Below are positions 53,501 to 62,962 of a stretch of DNA of 64,000 nucleotides, piece by piece. The DNA comes from [Scytonema hofmanni] UTEX 2349 (lineage in GTDB: Bacteria; Cyanobacteriota; Cyanobacteriia; Cyanobacteriales; Nostocaceae). The notes under the pieces are model-generated. The model was given only the letters and a program-made list of their open reading frames with translations, was not told the DNA's origin and did not search any database. Within the stretch, counting starts at the first letter, position 1; each line of letters begins with the position of its first letter. Made by a program: the position numbers and the translations under genes. The stretch covers positions 150,559 to 214,558 of the forward strand of contig NZ_KK073765.1 in the NCBI RefSeq assembly GCF_000582685.1, given 5' to 3'.

Positions 53501-53676
53501 AGTATGGGGAAGTAGTGGGACTTAGACAAAAAGTAGCCTGAAAAACTAATCAAACGTATATACAGAAAGACTTTGACATCGTTTTACTCAGTTTCTTGAT
53601 ATATCTGGGTTTGAAGCATTTTTGAGTCTTCGGTGTATTTTCCTTGCCCTGTATAGGTTTGAGCCTTGTTTCTGCC

Positions 53677-53874
53677 TCAAAAATGTTTAAGTCCCGGTAG
53701 TTCTTTTAATAGTTGAGCGAAGTGTTCATTCACCTGACTGGAGTTAATTTCAAGTAGTGGAGCCATTACCTGGGGATCGCTACCACTTAGCATAACTGCT
53801 AGTAAAATATCGTAAAATCGGCGATCGCTCTTGAGCGCAGTTTTTTTCAATAGGATAAATGGCTGTGGCAGTTG
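53677..53874 (-). pseudogene. remnant resembling the TPR-CHAT N-terminal module
   Basis: An open frame of about 65 codons without a clear ATG reads KSDRRFYDILLAVMLSGSDP, then VMAPLLEINSSQVNEHFAQL, and stops at 53677-53679. The second block resembles the PLLEANLHLLDHNFAQ module of the CHAT proteins at 12942-20992. It is probably the end of a small or cut gene. Flanks (53500-53676, 53875-53992) hold one HIP1 site and nothing coding. Confidence 0.4.
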
Positions 53875-53992
53875 TTAGGACACCTGGAACTAAGAGAGGG
53901 GATTGTTGTGGTGCTTGCAGTTTGCAATGCGTCCGAACGAAACCGAGCTTCGTAAGGGCGCAAACTCTGATTCGCTGTAACCCAAACAGTTA

Positions 53993-56794
53993 TTAAAATA
54001 AGCTCAATTGGATGTATTCTGGAGCTTGCTCAGTTAGAGATTCATCTAACAAATCATCCTCAAAATCATCGAAGTCTTCCTCCACATTCAGCCTTGATAT
54101 GTACTCAGAAATTTGTTGACCTGAATGAACTGGCTGTGGCAATAAAGTTACTATTTCTGCATCGAGAAATGGGGACGCTTCTCGCAGTCTATGTACTACT
54201 AATGTCCATTCTCCTGGCTTATCTTCTGGTTGGAGAGATAACCAAGAGATTTCTAGCGCGGATTGGTTCCATCCCGGTTTTGATACTCTGTCGCGTTGCC
54301 TTGAATTTGACGGTCTTTTTGCAGATTGAGGAGAGCGACCAATTGAGTAAAAAGCAGAGCTAAATTCTGGGTTATGATAAATACCACTGTACCTATTGAA
54401 ACCTGATATCGGACAAACGTGGGCTACCAAACCATCACTGGAATATCGTAGTCTAGCTACACGCAGTAGTTGGGGATTTTTGCAATAAAGAAGTTTATTT
54501 TGATGCCAGAGATTATTTGGGTCTTTTGCCTCGTCTCCTGACAGAATTTCAAAAAGTGAAGGAAAGTCTTGACGGAGATTTTGCTCGTCTAATAATAGCA
54601 AGGTTGGATTTTTTATTTCTAAGTCTGCAAAAGCACGCTCCACAAAATTATTTATCTGCTCGGATGTGTAGTTTGAGTTGTATCTCTGCTCAAACCGGGC
54701 TACTGTGAATAGACTTTCATCGTATGGCATCCAAGCTGGCCCATAATCCCCTGGTAAACACACTTGTATTTGAGATGAATTATTTTCTGAAGGGATTTTG
54801 ATAAGCAGAGGGATAACTACCTTTTTTTCCCCTTTCTTTCGGGCGTTGAGGCGGATAATTCTAATGGTGATCATATCAATATTTTGCGGTAGTGATGTTT
54901 GAGAAAACCCTGTATAAAAGGGTATACCTAAAGGAAAATTTAACTGGCGCATTAAATCTAAAATTGCATTTAAGCACCTCGCTTTGTAAGCTTCCTTCTG
55001 AGTGACTAATTGTTTTTTCTTACTTTCATAAGTTTTTACTAGTTTTTCATTGTTAGGGTCTATTGGGGCAAATTCTTCTGGATTTATATATTCCGGTTCT
55101 GGTTGTAAAAATTGACTTACCCAATTTGCATAAGCGTGTCCCCAACGAATTGCAGCTTTTGGGTCGGTTAACCTCCTCCCTTTGTCAAAGTTGCGGTAAT
55201 CAACTAGTTCAATAAGAATACCTCGTTTTTCATTGCTAGCTTTAGGCTGCATCGCCATTTGGCTTTCTATTAGCCTAGCTCTATTTTTGCTAGCGGCAGC
55301 TTGGGCTTGACCAGAATAAGAACCACCTAAAGATAAAGGCAAAAGCCATTCATTAGGCAGGGGAATTTTGTTTACCTTCAATAAGTAACTTTCTCCTAAA
55401 GAGTTGGTAAATTGCCAAGTTTCATTGTCTATTTCTTGAAGAGTTCCTTGTAGTTTTTTGCTTTCTAAAAATTTCCTCAATACCTCTAATAAAGTGTCTG
55501 CCGAATTAGATGAAATTTTAATACGGTAAACTTGCTCGCTGGTGGTAGTTGGTTGATTGGATGTTATCTGGGGTTTAGGAAGTCGCCGTTTTCTGCAAGC
55601 ACTAAAATCTATCTTGTTGATAATTGGCGCTGCCACTACTCCAGGTGGTAAAGCTGTTGTTAATCTTTCAAATAGCTCAAATCTATCGGCTGCTTCCAGC
55701 CCTACTCCTACTGGGTGAGAACCTAGCCGCGTTCTATGTGATAGTAAATATTGTGGTGCGTATTTTTCGGGGTCGCTTAAGAACTGCATTGGTTCTGGGA
55801 TGTCGATATGAGGAGCTATCATCGACAAAATTTTGTCAATTCTCCCTTTCCAAGTAACCGTATCGTATCGTGTTAACTTGAGGTTTATGAGAGTGGTTTC
55901 TCTTTTCAAAGTCGGGTCGGAATTTGGCTTGAGCCACCCCAGATTTTCCATAGCTACATAAACACTGCTATCTTCTCCTTTTGGTAAGAAAATTTTTTGT
56001 CTTGCACCTGGAAGTGGTTTGTTTCCTTGATTATCCCAAGCAGTCATGGGTTTGGAAATATAGCGTCTAATGCCTGCTTGAAATAGTAATAAGTAGGGAG
56101 TTTTACCGTTAGGAGGAGCGATATAGAACTTTAAGTAATATGAATATCTAGCTACTTGTTCAGGTTTATTAGAGGGTGAATATTCGATAGGAGGCCAGGT
56201 TACTAAGTAAGCTTCTTTGTTAGTAGAGGGAGACACTACTAAAGGCCAGTATTCCTCATGACCACTAGCATTACTTAAACCTAACTGAAATTCCTTTCTT
56301 GTTAGCCAGCGTGCTATTAGTTCAGGCAATACAACTTGTATAACATCAAAGGGAGCGTTTTTTAAGTCTATGATTTCCCAACTTAATTTGGCTCGATCTG
56401 GCTCCATCTCAGCCAACACAGATTTTACAACTTTAAGGTCATAGTTGACTAACAACCAATTTTTTATAATTTCCCAAAATTGGTTTAAATCGATTAAATC
56501 ACTATAAGTATGAACAATTATCCAATATTCTGGTCTGTCTTCTGGAACGCGAGAAAAGGAGTTAGGAAAAATGTAGATAATGTCAGAGGCACATCCTCTT
56601 AAAACTGCATAGAGACTTTGGATAGCAGGAGTATGGTCTACATTTGCTAGACCTTTTATAATGTCTATCCAAGTCACTGGCAGTCTTAATCCATAAACTT
56701 CTCCCATAACAGAAGGGTCGAAATTATCATTGAATAACCAAGCCAAAGTCTGTAGCCTGTCAATGGGAGGTAATTTTTCTTGTGCTTGAGTCAT
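53993..56794 (-). CDS. pPIWI-RE protein (Argonaute-like) with C-terminal QLSLF
   Basis: A 933-residue protein of the pPIWI-RE family, the prokaryotic PIWI branch named for a conserved Arg and Glu. The N-terminal domain (1-420) has no clear motif. The PIWI/RNase-H-like part has PTLLLLDEQNLRQDFP (about 730-745), LRVARLRYSSDG (about 777-788, the conserved Arg block), SALEISWL (about 845-852, the Glu block) and VVHRLREASP. It also has IPLLIKIPSENN and PGDYGPAWMPYDE. Known members work with a helicase and a nuclease against invading DNA. The last five residues QLSLF follow an acidic linker (EEDFDDFEDDLL). It is the third gene of the operon, 5 nt after the helicase. Confidence 0.85.
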   Translation of the reverse strand: MTQAQEKLPPIDRLQTLAWLFNDNFDPSVMGEVYGLRLPVTWIDIIKGLANVDHTPAIQSLYAVLRGCASDIIYIFPNSFSRVPEDRPEYWIIVHTYSDLIDLNQFWEIIKNWLLVNYDLKVVKSVLAEMEPDRAKLSWEIIDLKNAPFDVIQVVLPELIARWLTRKEFQLGLSNASGHEEYWPLVVSPSTNKEAYLVTWPPIEYSPSNKPEQVARYSYYLKFYIAPPNGKTPYLLLFQAGIRRYISKPMTAWDNQGNKPLPGARQKIFLPKGEDSSVYVAMENLGWLKPNSDPTLKRETTLINLKLTRYDTVTWKGRIDKILSMIAPHIDIPEPMQFLSDPEKYAPQYLLSHRTRLGSHPVGVGLEAADRFELFERLTTALPPGVVAAPIINKIDFSACRKRRLPKPQITSNQPTTTSEQVYRIKISSNSADTLLEVLRKFLESKKLQGTLQEIDNETWQFTNSLGESYLLKVNKIPLPNEWLLPLSLGGSYSGQAQAAASKNRARLIESQMAMQPKASNEKRGILIELVDYRNFDKGRRLTDPKAAIRWGHAYANWVSQFLQPEPEYINPEEFAPIDPNNEKLVKTYESKKKQLVTQKEAYKARCLNAILDLMRQLNFPLGIPFYTGFSQTSLPQNIDMITIRIIRLNARKKGEKKVVIPLLIKIPSENNSSQIQVCLPGDYGPAWMPYDESLFTVARFEQRYNSNYTSEQINNFVERAFADLEIKNPTLLLLDEQNLRQDFPSLFEILSGDEAKDPNNLWHQNKLLYCKNPQLLRVARLRYSSDGLVAHVCPISGFNRYSGIYHNPEFSSAFYSIGRSPQSAKRPSNSRQRDRVSKPGWNQSALEISWLSLQPEDKPGEWTLVVHRLREASPFLDAEIVTLLPQPVHSGQQISEYISRLNVEEDFDDFEDDLLDESLTEQAPEYIQLSLF

Positions 56795-56799
56795 TTTAT

Positions 56800-59700
56800 T
56801 TACCTGCCGTTGCTATTATGTTCTAAATGTTCTACCAGAGCTTTTAGACGATCATAAATTGACCCATATAAAATTCTGGCTAATTGTTGTTCTACTTGGG
56901 GTTTATTGCTATTCGGAGAAAGGTACTCTCCAAAAATTTCTACCCATCCTTTCAGGAGACTACGTTCTGCACCTTGTGGATAAAATGCTGAGTCACAGAA
57001 GAAGACCCTTGTAGGAACATTTCCTCTGGTAGCTCTGCCTAAAGCTTGTACTATAGAAACAGCTTGATCCCAAAGAAGTTCATGCCAAAAATCAACATCA
57101 ATGGAAGCCGAGCCATGATGTGAAGCTCTGAGTCGTCGATGCCAATTTTTGTAAGACAGGCTTCGCAATTTAGCGATCGCTTCTGCTGCTGTTCCTCCTA
57201 AGCTAGACGGTAAAACATTACTTCCTTGCAAAATCTCGTCGAATACCAAACGGTTTATGGATCTAATCTGCCTGCCGAAATCTGTTGGCACTGGGTAAGG
57301 GCGTACTAAAAAAAATACACTACCTAAGTAGGCTTTGTTGGTTATTGGTGACAAAATGTTATATCCGCGTTGTACGGCTCCCAAAGGTCCTACTAATACA
57401 TCACGCCCTCTAATTGGAAATTGTTCAACTTGCCCTCGCCGTAAGAGCCACTCGGCGATTTTTTCGTCTTTGTCAGATTGAAGACAATCTACCCGATTTT
57501 TCCACTTACTGGATTCTTGCATATCCCTAGCGATTAACCGTGCTTCCAGATAACTGCCCGTAATTAAAATGACAGCTCTTGGTGTGCCGAGAGACTCCCA
57601 ATACTCCAACTCTTGTGTTATCCGGTCTTTGCCACCGCCGCCAAAAGCTAAATACTGAGTAAGTTGCAGTAGGCTATCTTTTCGTCCCATCCCAGAACGT
57701 CCGCTAACTATTATTGCTTCTCCTGTACGGTCTGGAACTCGAACGAATTCAAAATGGCTATTAGACAGCGCTTCCACTGCTTCGAGGGGTGGAGATAGAA
57801 TTGCGCGGGGTTGAATCCCAATATTGAATTGGGGACTTCCAGGCGACCAGGAGGTGGCACTAGTTATTAGCGTGTGGGGTCCGTAATCTCCTGTTAAATT
57901 TACATATAAGTAGGGAAATTTTAATAACAAATAACGCCCTAAACCGAAGCAAGCTAAATATCTTAGCAAGCCCTTTGGAGTTTTTTCTTCTGTTTGGTCT
58001 ACGAATTGATACCCTAACAAATGACCCAAAGGTGATTCTACATTTAAATCGATGTATTCATCCGGCGGGTTTTGGCTCAAGGAGAGTCCTTTTCCTAGTT
58101 CCGCTGTTGCTAAGAGCCAGTAACGAACCAGTTCGTTGACCTGTCTATCCATTGCTGTTAGCAACACGCTAAATTCTAGTCTTTCTAATATCTGTTGCGT
58201 TTGCGGCGATTGGGGAAGGTGCCAAGGTAAACGTTCCTGTAGCCAAATTCTCAGTTTTTTAATTAAATTGTCCCCCTTATCATTTCGGACATCGCTGACT
58301 AACTTTTCTAAATCATTTTCGCTGATTTCACTATCCTCTAAACCATTTGATGAGGCGCGGAGTAGATAGTAGTTTTTAAATTCATCTTCTAAAAAGGATA
58401 AAACTTTTAAGAACTCTTCTTCTGGGAAATCAACGGGTGCTAATGAACGTATGTGCTCAATTAACTGCTCGTAAATTAAAGAATTATAAAGAGGTCTCTC
58501 TCCTATCCATTTTCGTAAATGTAATTTGTCAAATAGTCTGACGAATATTCCATCTGATAATCGCGAAGCTTCCCTAGCAACTCCTCTAAGTTCGTGATAA
58601 CGGGGGTCATTAAGTTGTGTTCTTCCTGAATAGAAAGATTTTTCAGCTAAAGTATGTTCGATAAAATCAAGTATGGCTGTTTGAGAACCTGCTAAATCGT
58701 TGGAGGGAGCAAAGTCGTCTTCTATTGATACTTGTACTCTATCCACTTCGTCTACAATTAGTAAGGAACAGTAATGATAGGCAGCTTCTAGTACCCGCAT
58801 TTCAGTTCCTACTAATTCCGGAGGCATTGTGGTGTAGATAAAAGCAGCAGAAGTAGCTACCCAAATAGAGGCATTAACTAAATCCCGGTTTGCTTGGTGA
58901 ACCGGACAGATAGGAAGAAATGGGCAACTATAATATCTAACTTTGTCTGGGTAATTTTTTTCTTGTTTTTTGAGGTCTTCTAGACTTACTAAACTATGGC
59001 AGGGTTCTTGACCTGCTGGAATGGAACCCTCACTTACTAGTCCTGAAAGGATACATTTTCCTGTTAGCCAAGGGAGAGCAGGATTATCTAATAATTCTGC
59101 ATTCTTTGTGTCTTCTACTGGGTCGTAGGGTTGGTATAAATCTTCTGGTTGTAGCTTGTTGGCGTGAGCCATTCCATATTGATACTGATGAGAATCTCTG
59201 GCTTTTCCCAGTATTGGAGCAGCTGATAAGCCCATCTTTACGAAATCAACTGCCATATTAATAGCATCAGTCACCGTATTAACAATAATGCAGATACGAA
59301 AATTTTTGTCGGATATTGCATACTTTTCACACAGATCATGTACCGACAAATAGATAATAGTACTTTTGCCAGAACCCGTAGGTCCTAACAAGTGAAAAAT
59401 TCCATTTATTGTGAATTTATCACTAGGCTGTAAATTTTCTTCTATTAAAGATAGAGATGAATTTAATTGCTCCCATCTTTCAAGCCATTTTCTTCCTGGT
59501 AGTTTTTCTTCAAGTTTTATTGCTGATTCTTTTAATTCGCATAATCTTATTGTCAAAGGAGATAAAGGAGATGGGCGTCTTGGTTGCTCGATAACTGGTG
59601 TTGCAGTGGTGCTAATGTTAGATAAGCAGTCCTTCATTCCTTCAATTAGTTTAGTGGGAATGACTACTGAAACTGCTTTTGAATTAATATAAAAGCAATA

Positions 59701-60192
59701 TTCTTTTTCTGATTTAGCCCAATTTCGCGATATGGGTTTATGTTTTGCTGGTTGATTTAATGCCTTGGTGATAGCTTCTACACGTTGCGGAACATAATTA
59801 ACTACAGGTTGTCTGGTGTATGTTCCTGACTCCAAAGATACGTCAAAAAGCCTAATGCTTAGAGGCTGTTGACTATACCACAAAAGGGATTTTTTCCAAG
59901 CTGTTGCTGTGCGAATATATCGGACTCTATGACGTACTCTGGTGCAAGCTTCTATCAGCTTCTGATTATTCGCTAATTCGGTCGGAATGAAGTTTGTTAA
60001 TAAACTCCAAGCTTCTTTAATATTACTGTTGCTTGCACTTTGATAAATTTCGGCGTGGAGAGTTATTACTAATTCAACCTCAAAGAATCTTTTACTTTCT
60101 GTTTTGGTAAAGGTAACAGGAATTAAATCATCTTGTCCTAATCGGAGGAGTTCTTTACTAATCTCTTTTAACCAATCTTGCCAATCTCTCAT
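56800..60192 (-). CDS. DinG-like helicase of the pPIWI-RE island (Z domain type)
   Basis: A 1130-residue helicase. The N-terminal ~240 residues form an island-specific domain. Walker A GPTGSGKST lies at 270-278 and Walker B LLIVDEVDRVQ at about 478-488 (DEVD 481-484). Motif VI QALGRATR is at 1049-1056, preceded by a RGYNILSP-type block. Four cysteines (C380, C398, C423, C429) lie between Walker A and B, the place of the iron-sulfur cluster in DinG/XPD helicases. Family knowledge: these helicases are always paired with pPIWI-RE. It is encoded 6 nt after the nuclease gene and 5 nt before the pPIWI-RE gene. Confidence 0.85.
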   Translation of the reverse strand: MRDWQDWLKEISKELLRLGQDDLIPVTFTKTESKRFFEVELVITLHAEIYQSASNSNIKEAWSLLTNFIPTELANNQKLIEACTRVRHRVRYIRTATAWKKSLLWYSQQPLSIRLFDVSLESGTYTRQPVVNYVPQRVEAITKALNQPAKHKPISRNWAKSEKEYCFYINSKAVSVVIPTKLIEGMKDCLSNISTTATPVIEQPRRPSPLSPLTIRLCELKESAIKLEEKLPGRKWLERWEQLNSSLSLIEENLQPSDKFTINGIFHLLGPTGSGKSTIIYLSVHDLCEKYAISDKNFRICIIVNTVTDAINMAVDFVKMGLSAAPILGKARDSHQYQYGMAHANKLQPEDLYQPYDPVEDTKNAELLDNPALPWLTGKCILSGLVSEGSIPAGQEPCHSLVSLEDLKKQEKNYPDKVRYYSCPFLPICPVHQANRDLVNASIWVATSAAFIYTTMPPELVGTEMRVLEAAYHYCSLLIVDEVDRVQVSIEDDFAPSNDLAGSQTAILDFIEHTLAEKSFYSGRTQLNDPRYHELRGVAREASRLSDGIFVRLFDKLHLRKWIGERPLYNSLIYEQLIEHIRSLAPVDFPEEEFLKVLSFLEDEFKNYYLLRASSNGLEDSEISENDLEKLVSDVRNDKGDNLIKKLRIWLQERLPWHLPQSPQTQQILERLEFSVLLTAMDRQVNELVRYWLLATAELGKGLSLSQNPPDEYIDLNVESPLGHLLGYQFVDQTEEKTPKGLLRYLACFGLGRYLLLKFPYLYVNLTGDYGPHTLITSATSWSPGSPQFNIGIQPRAILSPPLEAVEALSNSHFEFVRVPDRTGEAIIVSGRSGMGRKDSLLQLTQYLAFGGGGKDRITQELEYWESLGTPRAVILITGSYLEARLIARDMQESSKWKNRVDCLQSDKDEKIAEWLLRRGQVEQFPIRGRDVLVGPLGAVQRGYNILSPITNKAYLGSVFFLVRPYPVPTDFGRQIRSINRLVFDEILQGSNVLPSSLGGTAAEAIAKLRSLSYKNWHRRLRASHHGSASIDVDFWHELLWDQAVSIVQALGRATRGNVPTRVFFCDSAFYPQGAERSLLKGWVEIFGEYLSPNSNKPQVEQQLARILYGSIYDRLKALVEHLEHNSNGR

Positions 60193-60198
60193 TTTTGC

Positions 60199-61347
60199 TC
60201 ACTTGATAGCTTGTTTTACTTGACCAACAAACTGTTTAATTGACAAAACGCCTATATCACTGAGAGCAGATTTCTCTTGACATCTCACATCCCAAACAGC
60301 TTGAAATATTTTTTTATATTTCCCTTTGTATCTATAATCTGGGAAGACATAAAAAGCTTTATCCCATTCAGGAAATTGTTTAAAAGGTTTTAAAGACCAA
60401 GCCAATTCTCTTGCATTTGCTTGGTCTTTCATGTCTACTGCCCAAACTTCCCCAGTCGGAAATTTAATCCTCAAATCGTAATTATCTACACTGGGCCAAA
60501 GCGAGCAATCTAATCCTAATTTGACTAGAGTATCTCTTAATTGAATTAATGACCGTTCTGGAGCTACGACAGAAGCCTGAATACCACGAATTGTTCGCAT
60601 CGATTCTGGGCGGTAGGGTATCCACTTTTCAGGAGTGCTTATATTGCTAACAAGGCGAGAACACAAATCGCTGTAACAAACGGCACGGTGGTGCGAAGAC
60701 CCTTGCCACTCTAATGGCCATCCACACCTGGGACATAGTGCGAGATGGTAAATGCCATTTCGTTTAACCCGACAAGCAAGGGGAATGCGTTCGTAGGTAG
60801 CGCACAATGAAGAACGAATTTCTCTTTCCCAATCTAAATCGCAGTTGATAATTTTCGTTCCCCACTCTAAATAAGAATTTTGTACTAGAAATATCCTAGC
60901 TTTTACATATTGCTCATCTAACTTATTTTCACAACAGTATTCGAGAATCTCTTTGAAGGGAAGGTCTTGAATTTCTATCTCAGGATTGCCGCCTGAACGC
61001 ATTCTTTCACTTAGCTCATAAGCTAAATCTGTTGGTTGTCCCAGAAATAAAAGTGAGCCGAAAAGATTAGCCGCCTCCATTAATTTTCCGACACCTGGCC
61101 ATTCTTCTACAGGCTGGTGGAGCCAATTTACCACCTCTTTGTGATGCAAAGGTGGCATAGTTTTGTAGCTGATGCATAAGACAGATAATTGTTCAAGCCC
61201 GGATTTGATGTGTTCGTTGGGACTGGTAACGGGAAGTGCATTTCTTTTGGTGATTTGTTCTTGCTGCTCAACTAGCCCTATTGCTATCCTGGTGAGAATC
61301 TTTTTCGCTTGTATTTTTTGTGACTCCATTGATGATAGATTGCTCAT
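60199..61347 (-). CDS. PD-(D/E)XK nuclease of the pPIWI-RE island (Y domain plus REase)
   Basis: A 382-residue protein from the ATG at 61345-61347; a GTG nine codons upstream (61374) is possible but less likely. The N-terminal ~200 residues are the helical Y-type domain (DLAYELSERMRSGG, LPFKEILEYCCENK). A zinc ribbon follows: C205, C208 (LCPRCGWPLEW), C224 and C229 (CYSDLC). The nuclease core is D291 in NYDLRI, then D305-x-K307 in WAVDMKDQ, the PD-(D/E)XK pattern. It is the first gene of the operon and would cut target DNA found by the PIWI-helicase complex. The start of the operon is within 270 bp of the divergent regulator. Confidence 0.85.
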   Translation of the reverse strand: MSNLSSMESQKIQAKKILTRIAIGLVEQQEQITKRNALPVTSPNEHIKSGLEQLSVLCISYKTMPPLHHKEVVNWLHQPVEEWPGVGKLMEAANLFGSLLFLGQPTDLAYELSERMRSGGNPEIEIQDLPFKEILEYCCENKLDEQYVKARIFLVQNSYLEWGTKIINCDLDWEREIRSSLCATYERIPLACRVKRNGIYHLALCPRCGWPLEWQGSSHHRAVCYSDLCSRLVSNISTPEKWIPYRPESMRTIRGIQASVVAPERSLIQLRDTLVKLGLDCSLWPSVDNYDLRIKFPTGEVWAVDMKDQANARELAWSLKPFKQFPEWDKAFYVFPDYRYKGKYKKIFQAVWDVRCQEKSALSDIGVLSIKQFVGQVKQAIK

Positions 61348-61617
61348 AGCCCTGGTTAAGTAAATACAACACACAATATTGAAGCGGTTTGCTTCTTGAC
61401 AGCAGCCAAGCAGAAATTTCTGCTCTCTATGAACGGCTCTACTTTCCTGATGCTTACAATTGTGTCTCTCTAAGTTTCAGCAAGCGCGAAGCTTTAATAA
61501 CCATTAACGCTTGACTTCAACAGTAGTTTTGCGGATTACATTGCCAGTATAGCTTTTGTTAAGATTAAATGGTCATTATTTAAATATAAACATTTTGTTA
61601 ATTTTATTTAAAAAGGT
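61348..61617. promoter_or_regulatory. divergent promoter region of the pPIWI-RE operon and its regulator
   Basis: About 270 bp between the leftward nuclease gene and the rightward XRE-ImmA gene must hold both promoters. It includes TTGACTTCAACAG, a repeated TTTGTTAA (once near 61555, once near 61597) and TTTAAATA/TATTTAAA half-sites just before the regulator start. These could be operator sites. No core promoter can be fixed by eye. Confidence 0.45.
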
Positions 61618-62781
61618 ATGTTGAACTACGAACACCTAGGCGATCGCCTTCGGTTAGCCCGTGAACAGACTGGGATGAGTCAGGCAGAGGTGGCTGTTGC
61701 TCTTGGCATCACGCCTGCTGCACTCAGCCAGTATGAAAAAGGGAAGCGGCGAGTGGAAGCCCTACTCTTAGAGACATTAAGCAAACTTTACAAAGTCCCC
61801 ATTAGCTATTTCTTTGGCCATGAGCCGCGTTCTGCTGATTGGGAAACAGCATTGCGTTCGATATCCAAAGACCTATCAGTAGCGGGTAAAACTGGAATTT
61901 CGTACCTAATCAACAAAGTGCATATGTTGGAGGATTTGTACCGCCGAAGCGAAACCCCTTTCCCAAATCCACCTCATCCACCTTTTGCTGCTCAAGAAGA
62001 AGAAAAACTAAGTGATTACGAAATAGCTGAGTATGCCCAAAAGGCACGCCGTCATTTTGATTTGGGTATAGCGCCAATTTTGAACTTGCGAGGTTTTCTC
62101 GAAGCCCAAGAATACAAAATTTTTGCTGTACCGTTGGGAACGGACAAGGATGATCTAAGTGGATTTTTCTTCATACACGCGCAGCTAGGACTAATAGTGG
62201 TGTTTAATGAAAATCAGGCTTACAGCCGTCATCCTTTTACTTTGGCTCATGAGTTAGCTCACGGTCTATATCACTACAATCGTCCAACTATCTTGTGTCG
62301 GGCATCAGACTTTCGTTTCTTGGAGCAGTTCGCCGAACGATTTGCGTCCTATTTTTTAATTCCTCAAGAGGCACTACACGAGAGGTTACGCTATCTTCGT
62401 GTTAAAACCGTGACCAGTGCCGAAGAGGTAGTCCACTTGGCACGCTATTTCGGGGTAAGTTTTGCAGCCATGAAGCACCGATTAGAACGGGAGCGCCGAC
62501 TTAATGCAGATAGTAATCTGTTTGATAAAGTTAAGCCAGTTAATCTCGCGAAGGCTTTGGGCTATCGTCCGTTAGCTTATGAGTTCGGTGCGCGTCCGTG
62601 GCCCCCTGAAGAACGGTTACCTCGTATCTTCCTTGAATTAGTCAACCGTGCCTTACAACAAAAGAAAATTTCTCTGCGGCGTGCTGCCGAAATGCTTGGC
62701 ATCAGTGACATCGAGATGGAGGAACGATTCTACTTTACAGGGGGAGAAGAGGTTGATTTGATAGTAAGTATTTATGACTAG
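61618..62781 (+). CDS. XRE-HTH fused to ImmA/IrrE metallopeptidase regulator
   Basis: A 387-residue protein. Residues about 6-64 are a clear XRE helix-turn-helix (LAREQTGMSQAEVAVALGIT, then PAALSQYEKGKRR). Residues about 150-300 form an ImmA/IrrE domain with the zinc motif H211-E-L-A-H215 in FTLAHELAHGLYHYN, and RFASYFLIPQEALHERL. Such fusions are repressors that cut or are cut after a damage signal. It lies divergent to the pPIWI-RE operon, so it very likely controls it. The C-terminus (about 325-387) has a second HTH-like part (LRRAAEMLGISDIEMEERF). Confidence 0.92.
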   Translation: MLNYEHLGDRLRLAREQTGMSQAEVAVALGITPAALSQYEKGKRRVEALLLETLSKLYKVPISYFFGHEPRSADWETALRSISKDLSVAGKTGISYLINKVHMLEDLYRRSETPFPNPPHPPFAAQEEEKLSDYEIAEYAQKARRHFDLGIAPILNLRGFLEAQEYKIFAVPLGTDKDDLSGFFFIHAQLGLIVVFNENQAYSRHPFTLAHELAHGLYHYNRPTILCRASDFRFLEQFAERFASYFLIPQEALHERLRYLRVKTVTSAEEVVHLARYFGVSFAAMKHRLERERRLNADSNLFDKVKPVNLAKALGYRPLAYEFGARPWPPEERLPRIFLELVNRALQQKKISLRRAAEMLGISDIEMEERFYFTGGEEVDLIVSIYD

Positions 62782-62962
62782 AGCTGTACTCGACACGCTC
62801 CATGCTACGAGTAATGACATTTGCACACCCTAATATAATTGACATTTTTTCTGAAGTGCCAAATTGTTTGTCAGTAGAAAACATAAATTCCACCAAATTA
62901 ATGACGTTGCTTCTGCCAACAGCCCTACGCTGTTTGCCTAAGCACGAGCGTGTGTGGAGTCG

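Noticed and set aside
62775..62834. Start of a PIN-type toxin gene (MTRAVLDT) overlapping the XRE-ImmA stop
   Set aside because: The frame ends after 19 codons and the following sequence gives no PIN sense in any frame; too short to call a pseudogene.
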